From Setophaga petechia (taxonomy: Eukaryota; Chordata; Aves; Passeriformes; Parulidae): a stretch of 64,000 nucleotides of DNA. Below are positions 1 to 11,540 of the stretch, in pieces. Position numbers and translations under genes: made by a program. Numbering within the stretch: the first letter of the stretch is position 1; each line of letters begins with the position of its first letter. The DNA is taken from the NCBI GenBank assembly GCA_024362935.1, contig JANCRA010000033.1, positions 8,467,714 through 8,531,713 on the forward strand. The letters are read 5' to 3'. The notes beneath the pieces were generated by a model. That model ran no database searches and was not told the origin of the DNA. It was given only the letters and a program-made list of their open reading frames with translations.

Positions 1-5
1 TCCAG

Positions 6-24
6 GTTTAGCTCCAAGCTAAAC
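6..24. repeat. Short perfect hairpin (8-bp stem, 3-nt loop)
   Basis: GTTTAGCT at 6-13 and AGCTAAAC at 17-24 are exact reverse complements separated by CCA. The structure is visible directly. Function is unknown and a stem this short can arise by chance. It lies at the window edge, so it may belong to a larger repeat upstream. Confidence 0.5.
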
Positions 25-126
25 TCACTGGATGAGCACAACAGCTCTGCATGGAGGCTCCCTGGTGGAGGAACAAACCAGAATTGTGTCCCAGCAGGCA
101 CACCTGGGCCAGGCTCTGCTGTCCCT

Positions 127-249
127 GGTGCCCGAGGGGCATCCTGTGCCCAGGGCAGGTTCCTGGTGCCCGAGGGGCATCCTGTGCCCAGGGCAGGTTC
201 CTGGTGCCCGAGGGGCATCCTGTGCCCAGGGCAGGTTCCTGGTGCCCTG
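127..249. repeat. 38-bp tandem repeat, just over 3 copies
   Basis: The motif GGTGCCCGAGGGGCATCCTG recurs at 127, 165 and 203, giving an exact period of 38, and a partial fourth copy begins at 241. The copies are almost identical, which suggests recent expansion. Overlapping open frames on both strands here are by-products of the repetition: none has a recognisable domain and the frames shift between units because 38 is not a multiple of three. Confidence 0.9.
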
Positions 250-1927
250 GTTGTGTCTGAGCCTGTGCTGGGCTCTGCTGCCCTGGGCTGCAGCCAGCAC
301 AGCCTGCATGCTGCCTGCCTTCACTCAGAGAACGTGCTGCAGCCTCTTACCAAGGAAAACTCAATAAACACAGAGCATTTCTGGCTGCTTCTACCCCCCA
401 CTCTTGATCGTCTGTGGTGTTTTGCTTTGTTAATGTAATTTGTGCTTGGAGTAAAAAGGGGGAAAAAAACGCAGGCAAATAGTTTTTATTTATATTTTAT
501 TAGATTTCCTTGACACATTGGAAGTCACTTGTGTGTTATTAGAAGTGAGATAACAGAAACAATCCCCAAACAATAATAACTGCAAGGGTTTATAAACAAT
601 AGCAGCACGCTTGCCAAGGTGGCCAGGAACTGCTTGGACCTGTCTTTTTAGCCTGACATATTTTTTCTATAAGGAGCAAAAGCACAAGAGACAAGTTTGT
701 GTGTCAAACACTTTGGCAGGAGCACAGAAAGCCCATTCTGAGTGTGATGGGGCTCACAAATGGACGAGTCCTTAACTCTTGTCAGGAGCTCTGGGTGTGC
801 ACAAGGTTGGGTGTTGGGAGGAGCATCCAACAAGGGCTCTGTGTGTGGAGTGGCTTCCCCTGGATTTATTTCCCTGCCAGATGGATCTCAGTCCATGATG
901 GGCTGGATTTCTCTCAGATCTTCTTTAGTTTATGCAGAAGAACACAAGAAAAGCCATTAATGCTGTGGGTTGGTTTAACACCCAAACACCACAGTTAGAG
1001 TTGGAGCAAGATTGAAATGTTGGGAGCCTCTTCTCCCTTTCTTTCAGGAGTACAGAGCTGCCTCTGTAGCTGTGTTCAGCCCTAGATCCTGACCTTGCCC
1101 AGGTGATTTCAAACCAGTCCACCTCCAACACTCAATTATTGACATCCATCAATTCCTATTGCAAATATCTGAGAGGATCTTACAGGAGAGGTGGAGAGAG
1201 GCTCCCTGCAAGGACAGGGCAGGGGATGGCTTCTCCCTGGGCAGGGTGGGATGGGACACTGGGAGGGAATTCCCAGAGAGCTGGGGCTGTCCCTGGATCC
1301 TGGCAGAGCCCCTTGAAGGGGCTGGGAGCAGCCTGGGGCAGGGGAGGTGTCCCTGCCATGGAATTGAGCTTCAGGTGCCATCAGGGGTGGCACTGCACAG
1401 CTCAAGGGTGACACCACATTCCAGGGCTGTCCCCTGGCTCCTGCTGCTCCCTCCTCTCTCAGGCCAGGCTGTCCTCGGTGGGGAAGAGCTGCTCATTCCA
1501 GAGGGGTGATCCAGCACAGGGCTGGAATCTGCTCCCCTGTCTGTTCTGGGATCATCTGATAAGTGCTGCCCCTTCAGTTCCCTTTTGACCATATAGGAAT
1601 AGAAAGTGTTCAATAACTTAAAGAAACAAAGCATGAAGGATGAGAGAGAACCATTATTAATTTTTTTGCCACTTTTTGGTAGAAATGAGTGACACTGACT
1701 TGAGAAAATGTGCTGTGCCTGTCCCTGCCACAGTTCTGCCCATGCTGGTGGCTCTGCAGCAGCAGCACTGACAATAAATGGCTTTTCCAGGGCCAGCCCT
1801 GCTTTGATTCCCAGGCTGGAAGGAAATCTCAGGGGCTGTGTCACTGCAAAACCCCAAAGGGCACAGATCAGCCTGTCCTGCAGCCCTGGGTGGGAGTGCA
1901 GAAAGCAAAGTGACAGAACTCAAATCT
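250..1927. other. Unique non-coding sequence
   Basis: No gene, mobile element or tandem array was recognised. The stretch is mixed, with an AT-rich patch near 480-600 and GC-richer sequence at 1190-1510. Open frames of 60-157 codons occur on both strands, but they overlap each other, lack recognisable domains and are not bounded by convincing splice sites. Confidence 0.6.
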
Positions 1928-2023
1928 GTCCCAAACAGCCCAGCAGAAGGTGTTCAGTTCTGCACACCCTGCCCTGTCCCAAACAGCCCAGCAGAAGGTG
2001 CTCAGTTCTGCACACCCTGCTCT
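1928..2023. repeat. 48-bp tandem duplication
   Basis: GTCCCAAACAGCCCAGCAGA starts at 1928 and again at 1976. Two 48-bp copies sit head to tail and differ at only a few positions. This is a simple local duplication with no coding meaning. Confidence 0.9.
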
Positions 2024-3756
2024 AACCCAGCAAGACACTTCTGCAATAATTTTCATTTATAGTTTAATTAAATCATTGCCATACAGCTGATTTGTCAAAG
2101 CAAAAAAAAGAGCTGTGTTCTGTTCCAACAGTCTTGATTCTCGTTTTCTTGGGTTTTTAATTTTCCTAGTGTTTTTTGTTTGTTTGGGGCTTTTTGTGAC
2201 AATCTTTAAAGAGAAAAAAGTGTTTAAAAAGAGGATTTGGTAGCAGCCTGGTTAATTAAGTGCATTAGCCATGCTTTGGGAAAGGGTGACTGATGTAATG
2301 CTGCTTTGCATACTCAATTTTTTTCTGTAAAATAACTACAAAACTCACTTTACCTGGAGCTTTTGGGCAATCCCTCGCTTGCTCAGGGTGGAGACAACCC
2401 TCACCAGGGTGTGCTGCTGCTACTTCATGGCATTAATACAGAAAAATGAGTTTCCAGGGGTTTTCTGGCCCTGATGCAGCAGGGAATGTGGTGGGCAGAG
2501 GTTTTCCAGAGGGGAGATGCTCCTGCTGCTCTGCTGTGCAGAGCTGGAGCTGCAGTTCCATTGCTGCCTCTGAGATCTGTGCTCAGGAGGACTCTGAGCT
2601 GAGCTTGGGTCAGTTTGGGCTGCTGGGAATCCTTCTGTCCTGGTTCCCTTTAGTATTCCTGAATTATTGGTGTATCTCAGGAAAATCCCTCAAATGGGAG
2701 GAAGTTCTTCAGAGATCCAACAAACAGATCACCCTGGTAATGCTCTATCTGCACACAGAGGTGTTGCTTTTTGTGGCAATGTATTTATAGCATTACCAGG
2801 GTGATCCATTCGTTAAAAATACCCATTTTTAACAAATATCCATTTGTTAAAATATCCATTTGTTAAAAATACCCATTTTCAGGGGGCTCTGAGGGCCTGC
2901 ATCCCTGAAATCAATGCTCAGCTGGAAGTGAGGCATTCTGTTGGAACTCTGTGTGTTTGACAATGCATTTCATGCCTCATTTCCTGCCAGTTGTGGGCTC
3001 CAGTAAACACAAAGAGCAAATTCTCTTTTTTTTTTCCTTTTTGCTATGGAAAAAGCCCTATAGTTTGTTCCCTCTAGGATATCAGTGGTTAAATAGATTT
3101 CTGTAAGGACATATTCTGTTCACACTATAATCTGTTGTGACACTAAATCTTAATCCTTCTTCAAATTTCCATTGTTTTTGTACGAAAAGATTATTTCTAA
3201 AATATTTTATATCTCACATTCATTTTCTTGGCTAAGAATTAATTGCATAAGCAGTGGGTATCTGACCACTATTAAGTCTTCTATCGTAACCCAAAATTAA
3301 GAATTTAATGTGGATTATTCATAACATCTATCCAGTTAATTCAAAGTAATTTTTCTTTGCACTGGGCAGAATTTACACTTTGTTTAAATGAGCTTTTACC
3401 TCCTCAGGAGATGCTGGAGAGTCAACCTGGGCTGTCCTAAAGGCTTTGGAGCAGCTGTGTGAGGGCTGAGCTGAGGTTTGGGGTCCCCTGGGTTATCCAC
3501 AGGATTGATCCTGCTCTTCCCAGGCTGGGGAGAAGGAAAAATGGAATTCCAGAGGTGTTTGGCCCCGTGGATAGCAGAAGGATGTGTGGCCCTGGGGCTG
3601 CTCTCAGGGTCAGAGCTCTGCTCTTGCAGCATCTCCCACAAACTGCACAGGGAGGAGTGGGAGAGGGGAGAGGGGAGAGCCACCCTCACATTGCAGATAC
3701 TGCAGGGCCCTGTTTGAAACCAGCTCAGCACAGCCCTGCTGGCAGCCAGAGTGAGC
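2024..3756. other. Unique, partly AT-rich non-coding sequence
   Basis: Mostly unique sequence containing the inverted repeat listed at 2727-2806. Just after it, at 2807-2880, are short degenerate copies of a TTGTTAAAAATACCCATTT-like motif. AT-rich sequence runs from about 3030 to 3390. No coding exon or transposable element could be supported. Confidence 0.6.
2727..2806. repeat. 18-bp perfect inverted repeat with 44-nt loop
   Basis: GATCACCCTGGTAATGCT at 2727-2744 is the exact reverse complement of AGCATTACCAGGGTGATC at 2789-2806. The arms are 18 of 18 matched and separated by 44 nt. An RNA copy could fold into a stable stem. It might be the remnant of a small foldback element or a chance local inversion; no transposon family was recognised. 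Confidence 0.8.
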
Positions 3757-4385
3757 TCCTGGGACAGGGGACATCCCAGTGCCTGGGACAGGGAATATCT
3801 GAATTCCTGGGACAGGGAACATCCCAGTGCCTGGGACAGGGAACATCCCAATGCCTGGGACAGGGAACATCCCAGTGCCTGGGACAGGGAACATCCCAAT
3901 GCCTGGGACAGGGAACATCCCAGTGCCTGGGACAGGGAACATCCCAGTGCCTGGGACAGGGAACATCCCAGTGCCTGGGACAGGGAACATCCCAGTGCCT
4001 GGGACAGGGGATATCTGAATTCCTGGGACAGGGACTATCCCAATGCCTGGGACAGGGAACATCCCAGTGCCTGGGACAGGGAACATCCCAGTGCCTGGGA
4101 CAGGGAACATCCCAATGCCTGGGACAGGGAACATCCCAGTGCCTGGGACAGGGAACATCCCAGCTCCAGGGACAGGGAACATCCCAGTGCCTGGGACAGG
4201 GAACATCCCAGCTCCTGGGACAGGGAACATCCCAGCTCCAGGGACAGGGAACATCCCAGTGCCTGGGACAGGGAACATCCCAATGCCTGGGACAGGGAAC
4301 ATCCCAATGCCTGGGACAGGGGACATCCCAATGCCTGGGACAGGGAACATCCCAGCTCCTGGGACAGGGGACATCCCAGCTCCTG
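3757..4385. repeat. 24-bp minisatellite, about 26 copies
   Basis: The unit centres on CCTGGGACAGGGAACATCCC followed by AGTG, AATG or AGCT, with an exact 24-bp period across about 630 bp. Two units near 3797 and 4015 carry a TATCTGAATT variant, and several carry an AGCTCC variant. Because 24 is divisible by three and the unit holds no stop in several frames, long open frames run through it on both strands (347 codons on +, 254 on -). Their repetitive octapeptides are artefacts rather than proteins. Confidence 0.97.
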
Positions 4386-4630
4386 CCTGCTGGAATGGCT
4401 GGGGTGGCTCCTGTGGCTGCTCCTGGCAGGGCAGGAGGGGCCTGGGCAGGTCCCAGCTCCAGGCTCCCTCTCAGGGCAGGGAACCCTGAGTGCTCAGGGT
4501 GAGATCACCCTGGACAGCCCCATCAGGGCTGGGTGATCCTCAGAGAGGAGAAAAGCTGCCCAGGATCCCTGCAGAAACCCCTGGGTCTGTGATTCCAGGG
4601 GCCATGTGTGCCCCTGAGCCCAGGGCTGAG
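4386..4630. other. GC-rich spacer between two minisatellites
   Basis: Non-repetitive GC-rich sequence between the 24-bp and 41/42-bp arrays. No gene signal was seen. Fragments of the CTGGGACAG motif shared by the two flanking arrays are not amplified here. Confidence 0.6.
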
Positions 4631-4968
4631 CTCTGGGGATGGATCCATCCCAGGGGAACCCACCTGGGACAGCTCTGGGGATGGATCCATCCAGGGGAAC
4701 CCACCTGGGACAGCTCTGGGGATGGATCCATCCCTAGGAACCCACCTGGGACAGCTCTGGGGATGGATCCATCCAGGGGAACCCACCTGGGACAGCTCTG
4801 GGGATGGATCCATCCCTAGGAACCCACCTGGGACAGCTCTGGGGATGGATCCATCCCTAGGAACCCACCTGGGACAGCCCTGGGGATGGATCCATCCCTA
4901 GGAACCCACCTGGGACAGCCCTGGGGATGGATCCAGCATGAGGAACCCACCTGGGACAGCTCTGGGGG
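4631..4968. repeat. 41/42-bp minisatellite, 8 copies, one BamHI site per unit
   Basis: CTCTGGGGATGGATCCATCC-type units begin at 4631, 4673, 4714, 4755, 4796, 4837, 4878 and 4919, and a degenerate end lies near 4960. The period alternates between 42 and 41 bp through a one-base difference (CCCAGGGG, CCAGGGG and CCCTAGG versions). The eight full units contain GGATCC. The frames change between units, so the open frames of about 100 codons here are not genes. Confidence 0.95.
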
Positions 4969-5121
4969 AGGGCAGGAGCCAGGGGAGCATCAGGGAACAT
5001 CCTCAGCTCAAAGGGAACAGGGGTCAGAGGGCCCTGGACAGAGCCAGGACTGGCTGGACCCTTAGGCTGGATCTAAAGTCTGTCCTGGAGGAGTCGTGGA
5101 CTCTTCATCTTCACAGAGAGA

Positions 5122-5480
5122 TGTAAGGCACCTCCTCTCAAGAATATTTCTGGGTTTTGCATTCTCTGAACCTCAGAGAAAGGAAACACAGTTCTTATCA
5201 TTTGCTGTGCCAAAGTAGAATGTAACATGGGGATTGTTTACCCACAGTGATGGTGTTTTGTTTCCTTGGCCTGTCAAGGCCAGGTGTGTGTTTGTTGGGA
5301 CTGTTGGGTGACAGTCATGAGATTCTGGGCAGTGTGTGCAGGGTTCAGTGCTTGGCAGGTTCAGTTTTAGATGTATAGGATAATACAGTATAATAAAGTA
5401 ATTAATTAGCTTTCTGCTACCCATGGAATCCTCCTCATCATCCTCTCTCCTCGCTGGGGCCATCACAGCCCTGCAATACC
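5122..5480 (+). mobile_element. Solo LTR of a passerine-type endogenous retrovirus
   Basis: Recognised from the general layout of songbird retroviral LTRs, not from a search. A possible start is TGTAAGGCACC at 5122. The upstream part has AATATTTCTGGGTTTTGC and GATTGTTTACCCACAGTGAT. Toward the 3' end an AT-rich block with AATAAAG (near 5393) is followed by AATTAATTAGCTTTCTG and then a GC-richer segment ending near GCCCTGCAATACC. The AATAAA block could serve as the polyadenylation signal. No internal retroviral coding sequence lies on either side, which suggests a solo LTR. No clear target-site duplication was found, so both ends are approximate. Confidence 0.65.
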
Positions 5481-7734
5481 TGTCCATGTCCCTGAGCCCT
5501 CAGCAAAGGGTGGATTTTATTTCCCCTTCTCATTCTGAGTGTTTCACGTGTACACAGCCCCAAAGTGAGTAAGAATTAAGTTAATTGGCGAGGCAGTGTT
5601 GGTTTCAGAGCTGTTCCTCCAATATTTTGAAAGCAAACCTTCATCCTGTCACTCCATGGGACTTGGGAGTCTCTAACAAATCCCTTTGAAGTGGGCTGTG
5701 AGGAAAGGCAAAACTCCCTTTGCAGAAAGAAATAACCACTCAGGACACAAATCTTTGCTTGAAGCACATTGCTGATTGTTTTTCCCTTTTTTTTTTTTTT
5801 TAAACATAACTGCAAGCTGGGATAAAGCAGCTAGCTAAGCAGAAAAGGCCCTCTTGGAGTCAGATATTTGTGAATAAAGCGTGGCTGGGCGCGGGGATAC
5901 AAATGATGTGCAGTCACTTTGTCGTGGTTGGCTCCTTAATTGAGCAGACTGATGTGCTGGGAGCAGAACGGGTTTGGGAGCAGCCCAGGAAGGAAGGAGG
6001 TGCTGCTGTTCTGCTGCTCAAAGGTGCCCATTTGAAGGGCAGGTGAGCACAAACCATTTAGGAAATAATTGGTGTGAGCTGTGTTTGGTGGCAGCAGGAA
6101 AGGAGGGGTTACAGTGAGACAGAGGCACGGTACAGAACAGGGGTTTGCTCTAAAAATGGGAGGGAAAACCTGCAAAAGGAGCTCTGTCCTCCCTGGTTCC
6201 TCTGCAGGGCCTTCTGCTGCATTAGGCAAATTTTGATACCTTTCCATCTGTGCTGGCTATTCTTTAAAAATATTTGTTTTATTTATCATTTCCAGCCTGG
6301 ATCACTGCATTGCCCAGTTTGCCTTGCTGCCCTTCCCTTCTCCTCAAGTCCATTTACAACTGATTTAATTCCACATTTTGGCTCTTCTGTGCCACCCTTC
6401 CCTTCAACCAAACCGCCAGTGTTTGCTTTACATGCCATAAAACTCTTTTCCCACTTAAAAAAATTATATTGTGACTTTCCCAGGGTGAGGAAAAAAGAGA
6501 TTTTGAGGAGCAGACAGCCACTGTTGATGCTTTAAAATCCACAGGTCAGACCCAAGTGAATAAATGTGGGCAACACCACCCTGGTGTGGCAAAAATCTGC
6601 TGCCCCAAGCTGTGTGCAGGGAAATCCTTCCTTCCCTCTCCTCCTGAGGAGCTGCCCTTGCCACAGCAGCATCAGATATTCCCATTTCCTCTGCTCCTGC
6701 TCTGAACTGGGAGCTGTCATCCCTGGGATTCTTTCAATGTTTTGTATGAATCTGAAAGCAGCACCAAGATGTGGGATTTGAAATCCTTTCACTCACATTT
6801 TTTAGGATGCTGTAATAAAGAGTTGCTTCATAACATGTTCAAGGTCTATTAAATAAATGTACTGAAGAATTCCTGTTCCCTCTGAAACGGGCTTGTCAAG
6901 CTAATCTAATTTCAGTGTCTGCACATGGAGGGTGTGCTATTTTCTCCTTTCAGTGATTTCAAAAATTAATAATTAAAGTTCCCTATTTTTACTTAATAAT
7001 CAGTGCAAATTGCTGCACTTTTCTGCCTTTGTGTTTTAGAATATTATGGTAATTATTGCTGTGTGTACCTGGGTGCATAAAATGCTGAAAACATTTTTAT
7101 CAAATCATTGGGAGAAATTGCTGAGCCAGTACAAGTGCAGGCTGGAGAACTCCACAGGCCCAATTTCCTGACAAATCCTGCTTTTTGTGGGGGTGCCAGC
7201 CTGTCCATGGCCTAACCATGGAGAATAACCCAGCTACCTCCTGATTGTGCTGTGGAAAATCATTGTTTGTGGCTGCGGGGAGAAATTCCCAAAATTTGCT
7301 TCCTTGTGGTGTTTTTGCAGTGGGGTTTGTCCACAGCTGCTCCACGGGGGCACCCAGCACCTCTGAGAGGTCTCAGCAAATCCAAATCCCAGATTTGTTT
7401 GTCCCTCCTCTGGGTGTGAGAGTCCAATCTGAGCTGCAGGGACCCTGCCCTGCACATTTGGGGTTTTCACTCCCCCACCTCTGGGGAAATGCAGCTCCAA
7501 AGCTCCTTTCCCCTCCTGTGAGGGAGCTCTCACCATGGATGCTTGGCCTCCCCTCTCTCAGGTTTGGGGGCTGCTGAAACATGGACTTTTCAGAACAAAT
7601 AAATAAAAACAAATAAATTCTGCCTCTTTAGACACCTCCCAGGTCATTTCCCTGGTTCCTGGCGAGGTGGAGCAGTCGTGTAAGGCTGGGCAGAGCTCAC
7701 TGGGTCCAGTGCACAGGAGAGGGCACTGAGACAG
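5481..7734. other. Unique non-coding sequence
   Basis: No gene or tandem array was recognised. A poly-T tract lies near 5786-5802 and AT-rich sequence at 6790-7100. Open frames of 60-153 codons occur, but they overlap on opposite strands and show no protein family features. Confidence 0.6.
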
Positions 7735-8021
7735 GATTTACCAACAAAACCATCTTCCCTTCCTGGGCAGGACCTGGTGGGATTTGTGCTCCTATTTTAG
7801 CCTTGGCTCATTAAAGAGCCACCTTTAATACAACTGAAAAACACCCAACATCCAGGATTATTTAAAATTATTATAATGATTTACCAACAAAACCATCTTC
7901 CCTTCCTGTGCAGGACCTGGTGGGATTGGTGCTCCTATTTTAGCCTTGGCTCATTACAGAGCCACCCTTAATACAACTGAACAATACCCAACATCCAGGA
8001 TTATTTAAAATTATTATAATG
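7735..8021. repeat. 143-bp tandem duplication (2 copies)
   Basis: GATTTACCAACAAAACCATC occurs at 7735 and again at 7878, and the match continues through TTTAAAATTATTATAATG at the end of each copy. By eye the copies differ at fewer than ten sites. Neither copy looks like a known transposon, so this is probably a local duplication of unique sequence. Confidence 0.9.
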
Positions 8022-10964
8022 CACCAATAGCAGTGACTAATGACAGCCTTTAAGTCCATTTTAGATTTTTTTTCCCCAAAAATAGTTTATACACCTTCAA
8101 AAATTTCCTGCGATTATAGCAAACAGGCTAAAAAATCCTAAATCTGGCTGTGGATATTAATTATTATATTATGTTAATATTATGTTATGTTTATATACTA
8201 ATGATATATTTATGATGATTATGTACTGATATTTAATATCATATGATCTTTACTGAAAATTAACCAGTGCAGTCAGGGAATCCTCTAAATAAAAAAGCAA
8301 ATATCAGCTCAGGCTGGACAGTTTGTGGTTTTTGAGTGCCTGGGTGTGATCACTGCCCAAACTATGACCAAACCCCAGGAAAACCACGTGTGAAGGGAAC
8401 AGGGGGAGGGCAATGGGCTGAAATGCAAACTTTGTGCCAAGGTGAGTGACATTTATTAAAATCAGCCCCAGTGATGGGATCAGGGATGCTGCAGCTGCCC
8501 TTTAAAACTTCCTGTGGAAATTGGGCCTGATTTGAATTGCTGGAGATGAGCTGTGAGGACTTAGAGAGGATTTAGCTCATGCTGACTCTGTTTCACAGTT
8601 TGAAATTAATTTTTTTGTTTATTTTCGGCCTCCTGATGTCTTGACCGATTTGGTACTTTGGTGCAGAGTTTGTTTTTTTGAAAGAAAAATTTAATTATCG
8701 GGGAAGATGGGTAGTGGGTGAAACAAATCAGCTTCTGCCAAGATGCTCCAGTTCATTACTGAGGAAGTCACCCTGAGTGAGTGTATTTACAGTGTGTGCC
8801 CTACAGAGCTGATCACAATATTTACAGGCTGTGCTGGAGGCAAACTCAGCCTGGGAATTTGGGGGATTTATTGGAGAAAACTCTGGGAAAATCATGAGCA
8901 AACTTAGTTATGCCACAGCATTTCTGGTGCCTTCATTCACGAGAGCTGGGAATGGTGAGAGTTGAACAACAATAAACTTTTTTGTGTGAATTTTTTTCCT
9001 AGAAAAAACCCTATTTTTCTTATGGAAAAAAAATCTCTGTTGTTTAGGGGCTGCTGTTCTCTTTGTGGTGTTTCTCAGCCTTTTTATCTGGAGTTTGAAG
9101 GGAAGTTCTGTGCCCAGTGAGCTTTTGTAGGAGCATTGCACTGAGCATGAACCAAACCTGCTGCTGGGGAGATGGAAACGCCCTGGGAAAGGGCAGAAAT
9201 CTCAAGGGGCTGTTGTGGTAAATGTTGAGGCAAAAAATATTGATTTCAATGGTTTAGGAGGAGTCTCAGTGCAGCTGCTCCACAAACACTTCTGGTTGAG
9301 GAAGTTTTCCCTTTCTGAGGAAAATGAGGATGGGGTGGGAAAGGGGATTTTTGTGCCTCCTGGAGTACCTGGAGATGCTCAGTTCTGAGCATTACTGATG
9401 TATAAAGATTGAGAATAGAAATTTCCTTCTTTCCTTTTCAAATCTGGCTCTTCACTCATGTTAGAGTCTCCAAACCAGCAGCTGTCTTGAATTAGAGTGG
9501 AAAAAAATGAGTGGGGAAATAATCTCCAGGTAAAACTACCAAGGTGTAATCAGGGTTTAACTGTGTTCCCATGGAACTGGGAGCAAACTTCTCTTGGTGT
9601 GAGCTAAACATAAAAAATATTCTTTAAAAATAAAATACTGGGCTGGGTATTCTACAATGTTGGTAAATTCTGTTTATATTTTTGAAGGATAACTGCTCAT
9701 TGTAGCAGCAGGTGGGCCTGCTTTGTGTGCAGTGTTCTGCTGCAAAGGTGTTTTTCTCACACACTGATCAGTTTGGGAGGCCTCTTTTTAAAGTGTCTCA
9801 GAAGTTTAAAGTTTATTTCTGTGCCTGCTTTTGTGCCCAATTTATTGGTTATCTGTTATATACTGGTTATTTACATGCAAGCAGAAGTGAAACAAAGATT
9901 TTCACAGAAAACCAAATTGAGATCTGCCTGCCCTGTAAACAAAAATTTAAAATAGCCACAGACACATCCCAGTGTCAGAGCTCCCAGCCTTTCCTACAAA
10001 TATCTGATTTGCAAATCAGATGCAAGAGGGGCTCTTATTAACTAGTTAAATATCAAGGTTTGAATTTTCATAAAAGGGCAATTTCCAAGCTCATTTGTGT
10101 GTGTAATTATTGTGCTTGTGAGAGCATCCCTGCCTGACGTGCCCATAAATGTCAGGGCAGGCTCCTGGTGGGGCACGGACACGCTGCCTTCCCTCCCTGG
10201 GCTCAGGATGTGCAGAACAGGCCCAGAATTCTGGCAGAAAGGGTTTCTTGAGGAAAAGAGCAGCAAAGCTTTGTGTAGAGTTGGCCTTTAAACAAACTGC
10301 ACCAGTTTTTAAACAACGGCACAAACTAAACCTTAAAAATTCAATATATCCTTTCCCAAGCCTAGAGATTTGGAAAATGCACTCTGGTAAGGCTGGTGTC
10401 ACTCCCACTTTCAAGAAGGTTTACAGATACTTCTCATTCCGTTTTTTTTCATGCTGGAATTTTTTATTTTTTTAATCATCCAAAAGCTGTGAAACACTTG
10501 AAATCTGAGGCTGCTGTTATCAGATAACACTTATTGAGACTCTGCATTGAACAATCCCCACATGCTCCTTCTCCAACTGGAGATGAACATCACTGGAACA
10601 ATCTTGGGGTTGGGGCTTTGCAAACTGAGCTGAAAATATTTATCCTGTGCTGTGAAAAACTGGAGAGAGAGGCTGCAGCCCAGCATGCACTGGAGGAATG
10701 TGCTGCCAAAATGCAGCTGAGGTCAGGAGCAGCGAGGTGTAAAGAGGATTTTTGGGGTTGTGTGTAAATCCTCAGTTCTGAAGAGTTAATGCAGCTGGTT
10801 CTGGGCATGGGGCACGGGGAGGAGGGAGGGGAATTTACACAGAAGGGTAAAAGTACCTTTGTTAAAATTCAGGGTGACATCTTGTGGGCAGAGAGGCTGA
10901 AATTCTGAGCAGGATTGGGAGGGTTTAACCTGCCTTGGGTGGCTGGCAGGGCAGGAATTTGGGG
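8022..10964. other. Unique AT-rich non-coding sequence
   Basis: Long AT-rich stretch with low-complexity TATTA-type sequence at about 8150-8260 and A/T runs near 8990-9030 and 10440-10475. It contains the 20-bp palindrome listed separately. No coding, RNA or mobile element signal was supported. Confidence 0.6.
10002..10021. promoter_or_regulatory. 20-bp perfect palindrome containing an octamer-like motif
   Basis: ATCTGATTTGCAAATCAGAT reads the same on both strands. Its centre, ATTTGCAAAT, resembles the octamer bound by POU-domain factors (ATGCAAAT), present once in each orientation. The palindrome is seen directly. A regulatory role is inference, since such motifs also occur by chance. Confidence 0.35.
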
Positions 10965-11540
10965 CTGCAGAGCCCTTGAATGTGCTGGGGTTCTGAGCTT
11001 CACCCCAAATCTCCTGGGTTTGAGTGCCCCTCTCCAAAGGAGCAGCTTTGGCAATCCCTGAATGTTCTGGGGTTCTGAGATTCACCCCAAACCCTCCCGG
11101 GTATGAGTGCTCCTCTCCAAGGAGCAGCTTTAGCAATCCCTGGATGTGCTGGGGTTCTGAGATTCACCCCAAACCCTCCTGTGTGTGGGTGCCCTCTGCG
11201 AGGAGCAGCTTTGGCAGTTCCTGAATGTTCTGGGGTTCTGAGCTTTTCCCCAAACCTCCTGGATATGAGTGCCCCTCTCCAAAGGAGCAGCTTTGGCAAT
11301 CCCTGGATGTTCTGGGGTTCTGAGATTCACCCCAAACATCCTGGGTATGAGTGCCCCTCTCCAAGGAGCAGCTTTAGCAATCCCTGGATGTGCTGGGGTT
11401 CTGAGATTCACCCCAAACCTCCTGGGTATGAGCAGCCCCTCTGCAAGGAGCAGCTTTGGCAGTTCCTGGATATTCTGGGATTTGAGCTTTACTCCTGGGT
11501 ATGAGTGCCCCTCTCCAAGGAGCAGCTTTGGCAGCCCCTG
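10965..11540. repeat. 82-bp minisatellite, 7 copies
   Basis: GGAGCAGCTTTGGCAATCCC or close variants recur at 11039, 11121, 11202, 11284, 11365, 11447 and 11519, a period of 81-82 bp. The units also share a TGCTGGGGTTCTGAG segment and a CACCCCAAACCTCCTGGGTA segment. The sixth unit is shortened. Open frames of 90-130 codons on both strands come from the repetition. Confidence 0.95.

Noticed and set aside
3459..4502. 347-codon plus-strand frame of repeated Gln/Cys/Leu/Gly octapeptides
   Set aside because: Produced by a 24-bp minisatellite with a multiple-of-three period. Several other frames on both strands are also open.
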